A DNA stretch of 64,000 nt from Alentia gelatinosa (lineage: Eukaryota > Annelida > Polychaeta > Phyllodocida > Polynoidae): positions 27,067,469 to 27,131,468 of the forward strand of contig OX465584.1 of assembly GCA_950022655.1 (NCBI GenBank), given 5' to 3'. The notes under the pieces were generated by a model. It saw only the letters and a list, made by a program, of their open reading frames with translations, was not told where the DNA came from and made no database searches. Numbering within the stretch: position 1 is the stretch's first letter; every line of letters starts with the position of its first letter. A program made the translations under genes and the position numbers. Below are positions 46,760-59,286 of this stretch, in pieces.

Positions 46760-46910
46760 GTGTTATCGTTTAATAAATTTTCAGTCCATTTGCTAAGACA
46801 GTCTTGGCCGTCCATAAGTGTTGAATAATGTTGATCCACATCGTCCCTCGATCTCGTTGGCGTACAGAAAAGGATCTTCATGTACGATCCTAGATTATCC
46901 AACCGGCCCC
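46760..46910. mobile_element. MITE family A right half
   Basis: The complement starts GGGGCCGGTTGGATAATCTA, followed by GGATCGTACATGAAG and CAACACTTATGGACGGCC. Left end not found. Confidence 0.6.
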
Positions 46911-46978
46911 AGTGTAGTTACCGGCGACCCACGGATAGGTCGTGCGATGTCCTATAGGAGGCGCCACGAATGGTTCCT

Positions 46979-47196
46979 GGTGGGATTCATGTACCTCAAA
47001 GGGTTCAAATTCTCATGAGATTCTGTCTCTTTTTAGTGGTAAATGTCACAATAATTGCCGGGGGGAAATATGTCGTAGGGAAATGGAACCCTACAATTTA
47101 GACGAATAAATTGTGTTCTATTACAGAATCTCAGCAGGATTTGTCTCAGAAAAACACCCTGTCTGGTATATGAATCCCTTCGTGTGAATCCCGCTT
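46979..47196. mobile_element. MITE family B, inverted copy
   Basis: The complement of the right end reads GCGGGATTCACACGAAGGGA, the left end TGGGATTCATGTACCTC. The interior holds AGAATCTCAGCAGGATTTGT, which appears in opposite sense in the 23851 copy. Confidence 0.65.
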
Positions 47197-48021
47197 CACG
47201 ACCACTCATACAAGTCAATTACAATAGCAGATGTTCTCGTTACGGTACATATATATATATGTCTCCCAATGAAGGGTTTTAGAATTACAGTATATGTGCT
47301 TCATGGTTATTGAACGTATTCTCATGCTCAGGTACGTTGCAATAGTAGTGTAGTAGGAGTAGGTTGGACGTTTGCAGTTAGGTATCTCCTTCCTAGCCCC
47401 TGCCATTCTAATTTTAGAGGTACAGGAACCCGCCGTGTGAGCTTCGTTTACCTACAGCGTGAGACCTTTGCCAGAAGAATGACAGTGAGATCTTCCGATA
47501 TCGCATAGACCCTATTGAGGTATCCCGTAATCCAGTCTGTTTTGCAAGTTCCGGTTTTCGCTGATAACCGACGTTATATGCTGATAGACCCGTGACCCGT
47601 AACCCAGAATTAATGCAGTTTAACGGTTTTCAGAAATCCTCAAATTGAAATTCTGATGCCAGAAATGGAAATTTCAGCTATTTCTACATAGAAATCCGAA
47701 ATTATATTCAGTTTCTCCAGTTATAAACCAGAAAATTGTGGTTCATGTTGTCGTAGTGTGCCAAGTCTATCGGGAGCGGAACTTTGCTTTACCCGGGCGA
47801 TAATCGGGAGTTTAGTAACCTCTGGAGGCTCTATGGCGCCGGCCAAGTGAATGGAACCCCCTTCCAGACTGCTAACGTCGATACTAAAAATAGAGCTGGG
47901 CGTACATGTACTTTATGATAGAGCTTAGTGGGTATTGCGCTCTTCCATTGAAGATAATAGTAACACCAGCTCCTATTTTGTCCACTAGGTGACAGCAGCT
48001 CGTTGTACTCAGTTCCGAAAG
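47197..48021. other. Intergenic, no gene seen
   Basis: Nothing recognised except short AT repeats near 47250. Confidence 0.4.
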
Positions 48022-48110
48022 CACTCTCCTCCCAGATCTTTCGCGGCACTAGCGCTTGCTAATACAAGCGGCCGCAGGAAGTAGAGCGCAGGATATCTGC
48101 TAGGAGAGTG
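48022..48110. mobile_element. 89-bp MITE, family D, with perfect 9-bp TSD
   Basis: Ends CACTCTCCTCCCAGAT and (complement) CACTCTCCTAGCAGAT, flanked by TTCCGAAAG at 48013-48021 and 48111-48119. The 9-bp perfect duplication suggests a Mutator-like or related mechanism. It is the undisturbed form of the element interrupted at 61463-62003. Confidence 0.8.
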
Positions 48111-48387
48111 TTCCGAAAGTGGACCAAGATGCCTCCATCTTAGTCGTGTGGTATCTGTTTGTAACACTTGGCGGCTCTTGTGTCGTCTAGGCCCTGGGAC
48201 TAGACACCAATGGGGATGTTTGAGGAAGGCGTGTCAGTAGTTTTGGACAGCAGGTGAGGGTGCATAGAAAGAGAGAACCATCCTGTTGTGGCAATACATT
48301 ATTCCCTGAGAAAAACTATGGTAATGTCAATATCACAATTAATACACTTTAGCATCATTAGTATTGAATGTGTTAAAACGCACATTG

Positions 48388-49119
48388 GGCGCTGCACCAA
48401 CCAACACCGATTCTGGTCCTGATCGTCCCTACGATTGATTTCACGACTGGAATAGAATTTCATCGTGAGGTCAGGCAAAATCGTTCATGTTTCTGCATTA
48501 GCCCTCGGTTTGATACTGACACGCTACGATTAGAAGCGCCTATCGTAGGCCTTCAGATAAGATCCAACATGTTGGATTATTCGTAACCTATCGGCATGTA
48601 TTTGACAGAGAAATACCTTTTATGTGTGAAATACTTGGTGAAAAATTATGCAAAATTTTAAAATTAGTTAGACCGCATATAGACATATAATCTCTGTAAA
48701 TATGATATTTTCTGAGGGAGCCTAATGGCCTGGAAATAATAGTTTCACATCGGAATCATGGTTCTGCCACAGTTATGTTTCTGAATTTGATTGCTGAAGA
48801 GTCTGAAAAACAACATAATGATATGTTATATATACCTGTAAAAGATTATTTAGATTCATTCAATATTTCCAAAATTACAGTATATTTTTATATACAAATT
48901 CTCCCTGAGCTCTATATTGGTACATGGATTGGATCGTGAGCTAATCGTGACCATGGTTTGGGTTTTTTGTCTTCCAAAGCCGTTCTGACAGTTTACGATA
49001 GACACGCATGTCCACGATTAGAATTATCAGGGACCTCCTGATAGGCTACGAATGTGCCATTTTAATCATAGCCTATCGAAAGGCCTATCTTAGACTATCG
49101 GCGTTTGGGGTACAGGGCC
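48388..49119. mobile_element. Possible Harbinger-like TIR element
   Basis: Left GGCGCTGCACCAACCAACAC and right complement GGCCCTGTACCCCAAACGCC are related ends. The trinucleotides beside them are TTG and TTA. CTATCGTAGGC words recall the element at 811-1096. No transposase frame. Confidence 0.4.
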
Positions 49120-50868
49120 TTAGGTTTGAAGAAATGAAATACTGTTTTCTGTAATTCTATAAATTCCATGGTCTTCCTGGATGGTATAAAGACGGTACTT
49201 TGGGATGGTGCGGAAGAAGAGGAGTTCCTTGAATAACGGCTACCCAATCGAGTTTTGATAATATATAATACATACTTAAGTAGTTTGCTTGGTTTGTTGT
49301 TTTATATTCCTTATGTACCCAAAATCAATAATATTTCACCATATATTGACTTAGAAACCATGTAGAAGTAAACATCCGCACTGCCGATATCTTAACATAT
49401 TCTAGGTAACTAAATAGTACATGGCACCCTGTGCTATACATACAATAATTGTACGACATATGAATCAACAGAAGGTAACTATTAAAAGTATGTACATGGG
49501 TAGATAATACTAAGAACAAATTGTGTGTTCATCATTGAAGAATGAGCGTGTAATCTATTTTTTTAAAACCAGGCTTGGTATATATTCAGTTTATGGATGG
49601 GTCATTTTCCGTAATCCACTTGCACCCATTCAACTTGCATTTTCTACTGCCTTTCCAAGATCCAAATATGTCAGGCACCAATACCAATAGGGTAATGACA
49701 TACCATAACATTTTCTAATATGATAGTTTGATTAGTTTAATATCTTAATCATTAAAAAAAATTCCATTTTGCTAGTATTTTTCTATTTCTGGCTAAATAC
49801 TATGAAATACAAGGGTATGGATACCCCATATGTTTATGTGCCACAATTTTAGTGTTTAAACTTTTTAACGCAATATTTTTTTATGAAACACTATTTCCAA
49901 CCACCACCTTTCCTTCCGTGACATTTACAATTAATTTCCGGTATTGAAAAAATGAAGTTACTTTGAATAAAAGGGTTTCACAGCTCATTCATATGCTCAT
50001 TTTTGGTGATTTTTCACCTATTTTGACCCCCTGGAGACAAAAATATTGATGTTTGATACATAAAACCTATATTCCCCCTCGAGCACCAGGCGAGATCTAT
50101 CATTTAAATCTGAAAAGAACAGCCTATAATACAAAGGGGAAAATTTAGAATGGTGGAAACGTCTAAAATTGGATTTGCACCGGTTCCATGAGAATGAGCC
50201 TCCAGTTCCTTTTGAGGTTCTAATCCTCACCTTGAAGATTTCGGGTCGACTTCCTTTTGGGACTAGTTAATTCCGGGGCGACTTGGTTTCAGGGCGGTGC
50301 AGTGGTCTTTCTCAAGTACCTTGGTCCAAAACAGTCACTTTATTGTCCGCGTGTCATAAATTCCTTGTAAACGCCACTTCGCTCGTGATCTGTGCTGCCC
50401 ACCACGACACGCACCCTCAACACTCAGCGGTACTTTGATATTCATGACCAGTGCCGTTCGGCTGATACTATACAAACAACATGCACCTACTACATTTAAA
50501 AATAACTTAACCTTATATTAGTATTTGTTTATGTATATTGAAAGCTTTTGCTGGTATGTAGGCGTAAAGATGTTGCTACCAACGCGTGTTAGACTGTTGT
50601 GCCATCTAGTGAGGGACACCAACATTATTTCTCACCTGGGCTCTTCCAAAAACGTTGTCTTCCCTCCGGAAACTAGTACAAATGTCCTGTAATTAGAAAA
50701 AGTGAAAATAAAGTGCTCCGCGTATATGCTTTACCATACAACAAGATAGACAATCAAAACAAAACAAAACCTTCTGATTTGAGACTAATATTGGTGTGTG
50801 TCATGGTATGGAACGGTATGGTTTACCTGGCGAGGGGGAGGATGACAGAACAGCCGGTCTATTTTTAG
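49120..50868. other. Intergenic, no gene seen
   Basis: AT-rich to about 50.3 kb, then slightly more GC. No exon recognised. Confidence 0.4.
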
Positions 50869-51008
50869 CCTCCCGGGGGAGAGTGTCGTGTGGACGTTAG
50901 AGCGAGACGACGCACAGCGTGCAGTTGTTGTGAAGCCAGACGACAATTTGACAATTCTCGTCTGCTCCTCAAAACACACGGACTATACCAGTTCCAGGTG
51001 GAGTTAAG
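50869..51008 (+). CDS. Candidate exon in CpG-rich DNA
   Basis: Bounded by TCTATTTTTAG and a strong donor AAG|GTGAGT, 140 bp. One frame is open throughout and ends QFDNSRLLLKTHGLYQFQV; a second frame is also nearly open. A further donor-like CAG|GTAAGT lies near 51138. It could equally be an untranslated first exon, as the surroundings are CG-dense. No family recognised. Confidence 0.25.
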
Positions 51009-54000
51009 GTGAGTCGGGTCACTCGGGCCCACATCTATGTCGCTGTCTGTCGTCTGTCTCACGGGGTTTAGTTGTTGTGAGGGTGCAGGGCGGGGTGTGC
51101 AGTGTGGAGGGAGTGCCCGTGCTGCTGGTGCTGTCTCAGGTAAGTTTACAATGTGCTGTGTGTGCAGCCAACCGCGGCCAACTCAGCCCTGCAGGATATC
51201 GAGGGAAAGGGATCTCACGAACATATGGTCCTTGAAGTGCATATTATAACTGACCAGAGCAGTGGGAATATAACCCAATGTGGCAATGTAAAACCTCTGG
51301 CCTGCAGGTGAAAATTGTCTACATCAATGTGCTCACCCTGTTGAGAATGGATGATGCAGGGGAAAATGTCATTGGATCATACAACGTTTATGATTCATAA
51401 TTGAGTTCATGAATGGTCATCCCTGCAGCCTCGGCCTAACGGGGTTGCGCTTCTAGCACTGTTGATGATGTTTATCAGTCCAGTAGTTTACAGAAGGCCT
51501 TTACCACGTTGGTCAAATGCAGATAGATGCCAATATATTGATTTGGGTGTATAATAGACCATAGGTAGTTCTAGAAGCGACTTGGGCTAATTGGCTCTCT
51601 ATACCATGCTGTACACATAACATCTAATGAGTCATACCCGGAAAGTAGTTTGCTCAATTACCATTAGGTAGGTCTAATTCGGATAAATGCTGAAATATCT
51701 TAACAACTGAAGAACTATCAGGTGTTCGTTAATTGGGGGAAATGTCACTACAGTTTGTACAACTAATACTTTGGTAAATCGTTTAAAATATTCAAAATTA
51801 CGTTCACTGTGGTAAATTGATCAGACCGATTAGGCTTACTAAAATTAAAGCTGTACCTTGAACCCCGTCAGCCTACATACAATATGGAAAGCTATAGGCC
51901 ATGGTAATGTATTATTCAATGATACTGTTATTTGACCAACATTATATATAAGTTTGTCAAATAACAGTTAACCTTAATAGTATTCAGTGGAAAAAAACCT
52001 CAGCTAAGACTTCCTCAGAACCCACCCCCACCTTCACCCTCCGCAGTCAAGTGACTGGTCGACAAGTCATTATGATTTTTTTTGTCATTTTAACAACATG
52101 GTTATAAATTGTGAATAGATATTCCCGGTGTGGAGAAAACTACTGTAAACAAAGCGAAGCTAAATGTTTTGAGCAGTTCGTGTGAACCATGTGGGTCAGC
52201 TGGGTGGGAGAGTTGTGTAATAATGGCACGTTGGTGTCGCCCGTACTCATCCTCCTTCTGTAATCATATCGACGCGTTTCCCGGCGGACCACTTGTAGAC
52301 CAGGCACAGCTGGGAAACCCGCCCCGCCGCATTACTCTGCAATCTGCCCCCGACTCCGCCATGGTTTGTGTATCCTCTTTGGCCTGCGTCACTAACGCCG
52401 ACTGGTTATAAGCCTAATGCACAATCCGGTTCCTCACTACATTATGAGAGTTCAAATTGGAAAAAGATGTATACCTAGCAGATTTGTGAGAGAAATGAAG
52501 GATATTGGTAAATGCACATCTTAAAAGTAAATAATTGTCGTGCTACCAAATGATATCCAGAAATATGCATCCCATACCTTTACCCTAATATGAAGAAAAA
52601 AACATGCTCTTGAAAGTGGGTAGAGTTACTCAGTGGCAGCAACATATTTATGTGGAGGAGGAAGATATAATCAGTAATATTTGCTATTTTATGTTTATAC
52701 TCAATAATCTTAGCCAAAAGATGTTGACTGTGATAATGAAAACCACCTGTAAATGTGATCCTTTATAGTCGTTAAATAAGAATTTATTTTATTGAATTAA
52801 TAGGGATCTGTGATAGTTTTCATATCTAAACCCCCAATGGATGTACATGTATATATACTGTCGGTTGAATTTAGAGAATGTTTTATTCTTCTACTTTACT
52901 ATGTGACTTTCCACTAAGCATGTCTACATATCATTATGCACATGCACTTTTTAGAAAAGCCTGGGTTCTTTGTGTCTGTCGGCAGGAAGGTGTGGGGATC
53001 GCACACTGGGGAGGAACGCAGTCAGGTTCAGGCGAGTTCAGAAGGTCACGAAGCCCTAGGAACACGTTACCAGGAAAAGCCCACGAGTTTGTTCCCGGAA
53101 TTCCAAGCATTATTGTAGCATAGACCCTCAGACGAAGCGGCGAATATCTAGATACTCGTTGGACGAAGTGTCTCTTTATATCTCCAATTAGAGATACTGG
53201 TATTCCAATTATGAGGCTAATGTTTGGGATTATCTGTGAGCGTTGATTATTTAAATGGGTGGTCTGTGAATAGACAACAGTATTTATTCATTCTATTTAA
53301 CCTTCTCAAATGCTAAAACTTCATCATTAGGACGCATAAGCATATTAAGTCAATCATAACCATAAATGCTGTTGTTATTTTTACTTTTGCTGTTGAAAGC
53401 AGCTTGATTTTTTATCAGGATGCATTTCAAGTGGTACTTGTATATGGGACTCAAATAGGCACTCAAACAACACACAGCATTCTTCGAGGTAGAAGGTTCA
53501 CATTAGGTTGCTAGATTTTGGGGTTTTCGTACAAGAATTTTTTAGAATTAAAAACCCTACCTATCTTAAATTACCCAATAGCAGTTTATGTCACTATCGC
53601 AGGAAGGGATAATGGTTGATCCTTATCGCATATAATCTGAACAACGGCATTTGAGCCACAGCGAACTACATGAAACCTGAACCACTCAAGTGAACATTTC
53701 TCGTCTGGTCGACAGTGAAAAGAATAGTTATTTATAATGGTGCGACAATCATATTCATCTAATCTAAATCATCTAGCATCTCTCCCCTATACACATACAT
53801 CTTCCTATGATATGTTTATAAGTTATTTCTTCATATTTCTTAAAGGGGGTAGAGAAGATTCAAGAATATATATATTGGACATAATATTTTGTGTAGCAGT
53901 TCAGCAACAAAGGCCAACCTTAAACGGGGATTATAATGTACCGAGCGTTATGTGTGAAGCAGGTGAATTATATCCACCGAAAAAACAAATGACGACCGTG

Positions 54001-54637
54001 CGGTGAAGTGGTTTTCTGTCTAATTATAATGGGCGTGAGGTGTGCTGAAAAACAGCGCGGTCAACTACTACAGGTAATATGGTGTATATATAATGGTGTA
54101 ATTAGGTCTGGCTTGTTTACAGCTGTCAGTTGAGTTCACCTTGACTTTTCTTCTCTACTTCCTTTTGATGAGATAATCATCATCGTGATTTCAGTGGTAG
54201 ATCCAGATTGACACATTAAGGGAAATAGGCCACAGATGTCAGTTTTCCGCTAATTCTGGGTTTCTAATGGTTGACTAAGTTTTCACACTATTGGAAATAA
54301 AAAGGCGGGGATTAGCGTCTTATTTTCTCCTTGTGGCTCTAAAACGTCTGTGTTCCAGAACTGGAAGGATCAAACATCTTTGAGTTAAACTGAAATATAA
54401 ACATAATCCTTATTCTTAGAGATGGTGGAGCTTATCCAGAATTGAATACCTTGCCGGGTAAAAATCCTTATGTAACACCTTAGTATAACCTAGATATCCC
54501 CGGTCTCATGGTCAACCTGAATTTGGTACCCAGGTTTATAAGAAAAAAGATTTAAAGATCTTTTGTTAATCATACTGTCCGTCAGCACTTCCTGATCATT
54601 ATACTTTGCAAGACGATTCCGGGTTCACGATGTAACC
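51009..54637. other. Intergenic, no gene seen; GC-rich patch at 52200-52390
   Basis: The patch has a short minus-strand frame starting MAESGADCRVMRRGG that ends after 32 codons and cannot be named. The remainder is AT-rich without recognised features. Confidence 0.4.
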
Positions 54638-54778
54638 TAGACTTGCTCAAGTCTTTGATTATGGACATTCATTAAATGATTAAACACAATAAGAATAAAG
54701 TTCATTAAAGTATGTATCCTTCTCTGACTGGCCCAACAAGTAGGGTAGCTATAGGATGCAGGGACTGGAGCCAGTCTA
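54638..54778 (+). mobile_element. Mutator-like MITE, family C, copy 4 with perfect TSD
   Basis: Starts TAGACTTGCTCAAGTCTTTG; the complement of the right end is TAGACTGGCTCCAGTCCCTG (16 of 20). GATGTAACC occurs immediately on both sides (54629-54637 and 54779-54787), a perfect 9-bp target duplication. 141 bp, non-coding. Confidence 0.85.
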
Positions 54779-54787
54779 GATGTAACC

Positions 54788-56618
54788 CTGTCACGTAACG
54801 ATGTCCTCACACCATACATTCATTTAACATAACACTTACATACATAATGAAGGTGCCCCGCAGGTAGCCAATGTCATCCTCTGATTGTCAGTATTTGTGT
54901 GTATACACTAACACACCTCCCTACACACATAATAACCCAAATAGAGGACATAATGGAGGTCGGGCGGACTAGACGCTCCGTGCCAGGTCCGACGTACAAA
55001 CAGATTTCTATGACCTGACCCCGGCACCCTGAGCTCTGAACCAGCTTTTTACATGTATGTACAGTGGCAGTGGGCAGACGGAGTATTCACACAAATGGCT
55101 GCGAGGTCGGCGTGTGAAGGCGGTGGTCAGAGGTGAGGTGTGGGTTAAAGAGTTCCTGAGAAATGTCGTCTGCGATTTGCTTTCACTGTCAATATGCTTG
55201 GCGGGGTAGGGCGGGGCGTAGACCCGGTGTGAAGTCATTTTCACGATAGGAAAAGCTGATGCCTCGAAGTAAAATGGAGTAATTGCCCCTGAAAGGCATT
55301 GTTTGCTACTAAGCAAAAGAATATATGTCGTATCGCTTTTGGCCAGTTACTTTGTATACAGGGATTTCAATATAACCTTTGCCATTTTTATACTAGAGGG
55401 CAATAGCGTTGACCTGCCGGAAGCCGAGGGCCGCTTGATGCCTCTCAATACTGATTCCCCATAGAGAATAATTGCAACGGTCAATAAGTTTTGAATTGCT
55501 TAAGATCGAGGGAAATAGTAGTCAATTATGTTCTCTCACTGTATGACTCGGCGTTATTGTGTATACCTGTGCTGAAAGTGAAAAAAAAATTCAAATGTGT
55601 TCTCCTCTTTGTGTCATCTTCAGTTTTGCATATATCGATGTTTATAAGAGATTGCGCGTTGGCACACCTCGGTATTGCTCCGTGGACATATTGCCAGCAG
55701 CTAGAAGGAGCCCCTCGTGTGGCCTTTTTCATATATATTCATTCTCAGCAACGCCTTATAGAGTTAGACTTGTCGCGACCCTCGAACAGCTACTGAAATC
55801 ATGTTCGGCCAAAACCTAGCATTTGTTCAAGTAAAGCCCAGACAAAGAAGTACATATCAGTTATCTCAATAAAGAAGACTATCCACTTCATCAATGTCCA
55901 AATGAAGTACATACATGTACACCGTACTCTGAAATTACAGAAAACTTATTGCTTTCATGAATTTTTCTCGATTGAAGAATGAACTACAGATTCTGACTCG
56001 CGCTAGGGACTACTTTCGTCGTAGTTCCTAGTGCATTTGGGAGATAGTACCGCGTAGTAATCAGTCACGCGCGAATACCCGGAGTGGCTACAGATATAAT
56101 TGAAGAACAGCAGCAAAAGGTTGGGCTAGAAATACAGGAAGCTCAGCCATATAGCTTCATCAGTGTGGTGCGTATGGGGCGCAGAGTGATTGCGAGTTCC
56201 ATGAATAGTCCGCCAGGAGTTCCAGTTTAACTCATGAAGATGGCGCTACGAGCTGGCCAGGTCTGGTTTGGGGCTAACCTCTACTTTAATCTATGGAACC
56301 ACTTGGTGCTTTGTTTGGCGTCATGCTTACGATGGTGGCCCCAAGGCCTTAATAGCTATACATCGTACACGGAACAGTAGGACAAGACATGTCTACAGTT
56401 AAAATACGCCTTGTAAAAGCATTAGAGTAAGTAAAGTTATGTACATTAGATACTCAGGTTATACTACCTGATGAAAATTAGAAAAAAAGTCTGTAAAACT
56501 ATACAGACTGAACAAGGGGCTGGGTTCATGGAGATCCTTTACAATGTTTTCCAAGTTTTTAATAGAGATCTTCGTTTCGCGTAAGCACTGTAAGCTGTTA
56601 TGTTTTTGAGTCTTACGT
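54788..56618. other. Intergenic, no gene seen
   Basis: No exon, RNA gene or repeat recognised. Confidence 0.4.
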
Positions 56619-56885
56619 GGGGAGTTAGCTCAGTGGTTAGAGCACTGGACTTGTAACCCCAAGATTGTAGGACTTTGTGGGTTCGAGTCCCATCCCCCAG
56701 CAGTGGTAGATTTACTGCTATATCAAATGCCAATCCTTCTCATACCATGTCTATGTGGTGTGGGAAGTAAAAGAACTCTCACCTCGGTAAATGTGTAGGG
56801 GTGAGATTTCTACCTGAATTCATCACATAAGATTCGATCACCACCCTCGTGGTGTAAAAGAACCTTGAGAAAGTCTGGTACCAAA
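56619..56885 (+). mobile_element. tRNA-derived SINE, copy 1
   Basis: The head GGGGAGTTAGCTCAGTGG with a B box GGGTTCGAGTCCC is a Pol III promoter derived from a tRNA, possibly tRNA-Thr (TGT in the anticodon position). The body contains TCTCATACCATGTCTATGTG and AGGGGTGAGATTTCTACC. The 3' tail seen in copy 2 is missing. The anticodon stem is broken and extra bases precede the T arm, so it is not a tRNA gene. Confidence 0.85.
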
Positions 56886-58143
56886 ACGGCCACCTATCTA
56901 CAAATATATCGATTATTGTCCATACATACATATTCAAAAGAATGCTTTTAAAGACGATCTGCATGTTGTAGACGGAGGCTTGCCGCCCGTGCCTCGCCCA
57001 GTCCCCGCATGTACGTAATCACTCACCTTGACGCGGGGTCACCTGGCTCCTGGTATTGATTCAGATTTAACCTTGATTTGACCTTGTGCTATGCTAGTCT
57101 CGTCAGAGTGCTGTTAGTGTGTTTGGACCATACCGATAATCATATGTGTAACGAGGTACAAAGATACCTATTTACATGAAGGGAAATGTAAAATGCAGCT
57201 GTTAAATGACGATTATTTTAGTGACATCGTGAGGGCTTTTAAAACAAAAAGCTATTTTAGACGATTACGATTCCGATTTTCATGGGTAATACTGGAAACG
57301 ATATCCTTGTAGTTGCGTTCTTGTTAAAGCCTGTCCACTAACAATGATGGACAATTCTTTATGCAGAACAATCCGAACCTGGTATGACTAGATAATAAGA
57401 TCTGTATGTATATTCCCAAATACTTACTGATTACATATATTCCATGATCACATAACGTGACTGAACATGATTGGAGACATGCGGCTGTATAGGGCATTGT
57501 GGACAGAGTGTGAGGGATGTGATAGAAAGCAAGCATCATCAAATGGTGGCCACTGAGATCATAGTGTAAACGCATATTTAGGCTCCCATGCCATTGCAAC
57601 AGTGTATTACGTCTCAATGAAATGGGACTGCCGGAGTCGCCGGGGACACTGGGAACATAGTGTAAATCTTATATAAAACACCTGAGGTGAGTTTTTGAAA
57701 GAAAGAGATACATTGAATCAACGACTACGATTACCATTTTCACATGCGATACTGGCAAAGATCTTGTATTTGCATTATTTAAAATTGGTTTTTACTATTG
57801 AAGCCTGTTCGATTGTAATGGAGGACAACTTGTTGTACAGAACAACACTAAACTAGTATGAGTATATAATAAAAGTACTAATAATGAATAATTTGAGAAT
57901 ATGTGTATAAGTATATATCCCTGATCGTCTTGTTAGACCGTCTTCCATGAAGACCGATCGAGGAAAACACAACATCGTCCGGTGTTTGATCGCTCATTCT
58001 TTCACGAACTCACCCCTGGTTCTTTCAAAAACAATCCACTTTAGAATATGTATATGCGTGTTCCACCAGTTTCCAGGTTCTATAGGCAGTCATGTGACCC
58101 AGGTGATCGTTGATGGGGACTTTTGGAGCAAGCTCCCCATTAA
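56886..58143. other. Intergenic, no gene seen
   Basis: Weakly repeated words (ATGATGGACAA / AATGGAGGACAA, ACGATTACGATT) link 57240-57400 with 57720-57860 and suggest an old duplication. No gene recognised. Confidence 0.35.
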
Positions 58144-58946
58144 GGTGGGTGTCCACTGAGCTCCCGACACACTACGACACACTGCGACAAGCCTTCCGAC
58201 AAGCGTTACGACACAGAATCGAACGTTTTGGGTTTCTGTCGTAGCAGTGGACACACCGTTCCGACACGGCTTCCGACACACTGCGACACACTCCGACATG
58301 ACTACGACACAGCGCCCGTGTCATAGCTGTGTCGTAGCCCTTCCGCCAAGATTAAACATGTTTAAAATATCGTAGAGGTCAGCTTGTGTCGTAGTGTGTC
58401 GGAAGCATTCTGTACTATGTAACATCTATGAACCGCCCCCCCCCCCCCCACACACACACACGTACGCCTTTATAAACTGTTATAATATCATATATACAAC
58501 ATTTTATCCTCTGTTATATAGGGATATGCATTACGAATGGTCCATTGAACATATTCAGGAACAGATATGATAAACATTTTTAATAATCATATACTTTTAA
58601 AATCATAATCCAGGTCTGAGATACATGATTTTAGATATTTGTTCGGATTTCTAATACTATTGATAAAAGACATCAATTCACTACGTTTTTCTTTTCGAAA
58701 ATTGAAGAAAAACATATTTTCAGTATATTTCCTATATAAATTAAGTCCCTCAAGGGAGCCGTTTGTGTCGGAGTGTGTCGGTACCGTGGCAACCTTTCTT
58801 TTCCCGCCAAACCGTTACGACACACTCCGACAAGGCTCTACGACACACTCCGACACACTCCGACAGAGCCCTTCCGACAGGGATTTTCTTTGTCGTAGTG
58901 TGTCGTAAGCCTTGTCGGAGTGTGTCGGAAGCAGTGGGTACCCACC
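58144..58946. mobile_element. TIR element built of CCGACACACTNCGACA words
   Basis: Left GGTGGGTGTCCACTGAGC and right complement GGTGGGTACCCACTGCTT are inverted ends. They continue into many copies of CCGACACACTACGACA in both orientations at 58165-58407 and 58755-58932. The flanks are TAA and TAT, which may be a decayed Harbinger-type duplication. A C14 run followed by (CA)n lies at 58436-58461. Non-coding. Confidence 0.6.
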
Positions 58947-59122
58947 TATAAGCTACTCTATGATATACAAGCATATTCCTCCAGACCTGATGAGAATGGA
59001 CCCTTTTGGCCAGGTTGGGTCTGGGCGAAAAGTCCCCAGGCTTTTTACCCAAATGACTGGCTGCTCATCCTCTTCCCTGATAAATGGTCCCGTGTGTGAA
59101 TGTTTTTTACCCTAAAGATGAA

Positions 59123-59286
59123 ACTTCTCATACCACGTCTATGTGGTGTGGGAAGTAAAATAACTCTCACCTCGGTAAATGTGTAGGGGTGAGATTTCTA
59201 CCCCTTCATCTCATAGATTCGGTCATACCCAAAGTAAGTCTAATTGAACAAATTGGACGTTAAACTAACCAAACAAACAAAAAAAT
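59123..59286 (+). mobile_element. SINE copy 3, 5'-truncated
   Basis: Matches the SINE body from TTCTCATACCACGTCTATG onward and ends with GGACGTTAAACTAACC and an AAAC-rich tail. The tRNA-like head is absent. Confidence 0.75.

Noticed and set aside
52130..52411. GC-rich 93-codon frame
   Set aside because: No splice context or family resemblance strong enough to call it an exon.
56619..56703. tRNA-Thr-like gene
   Set aside because: The anticodon stem does not pair and extra bases precede the T arm; the sequence continues into a SINE body shared with two other loci.
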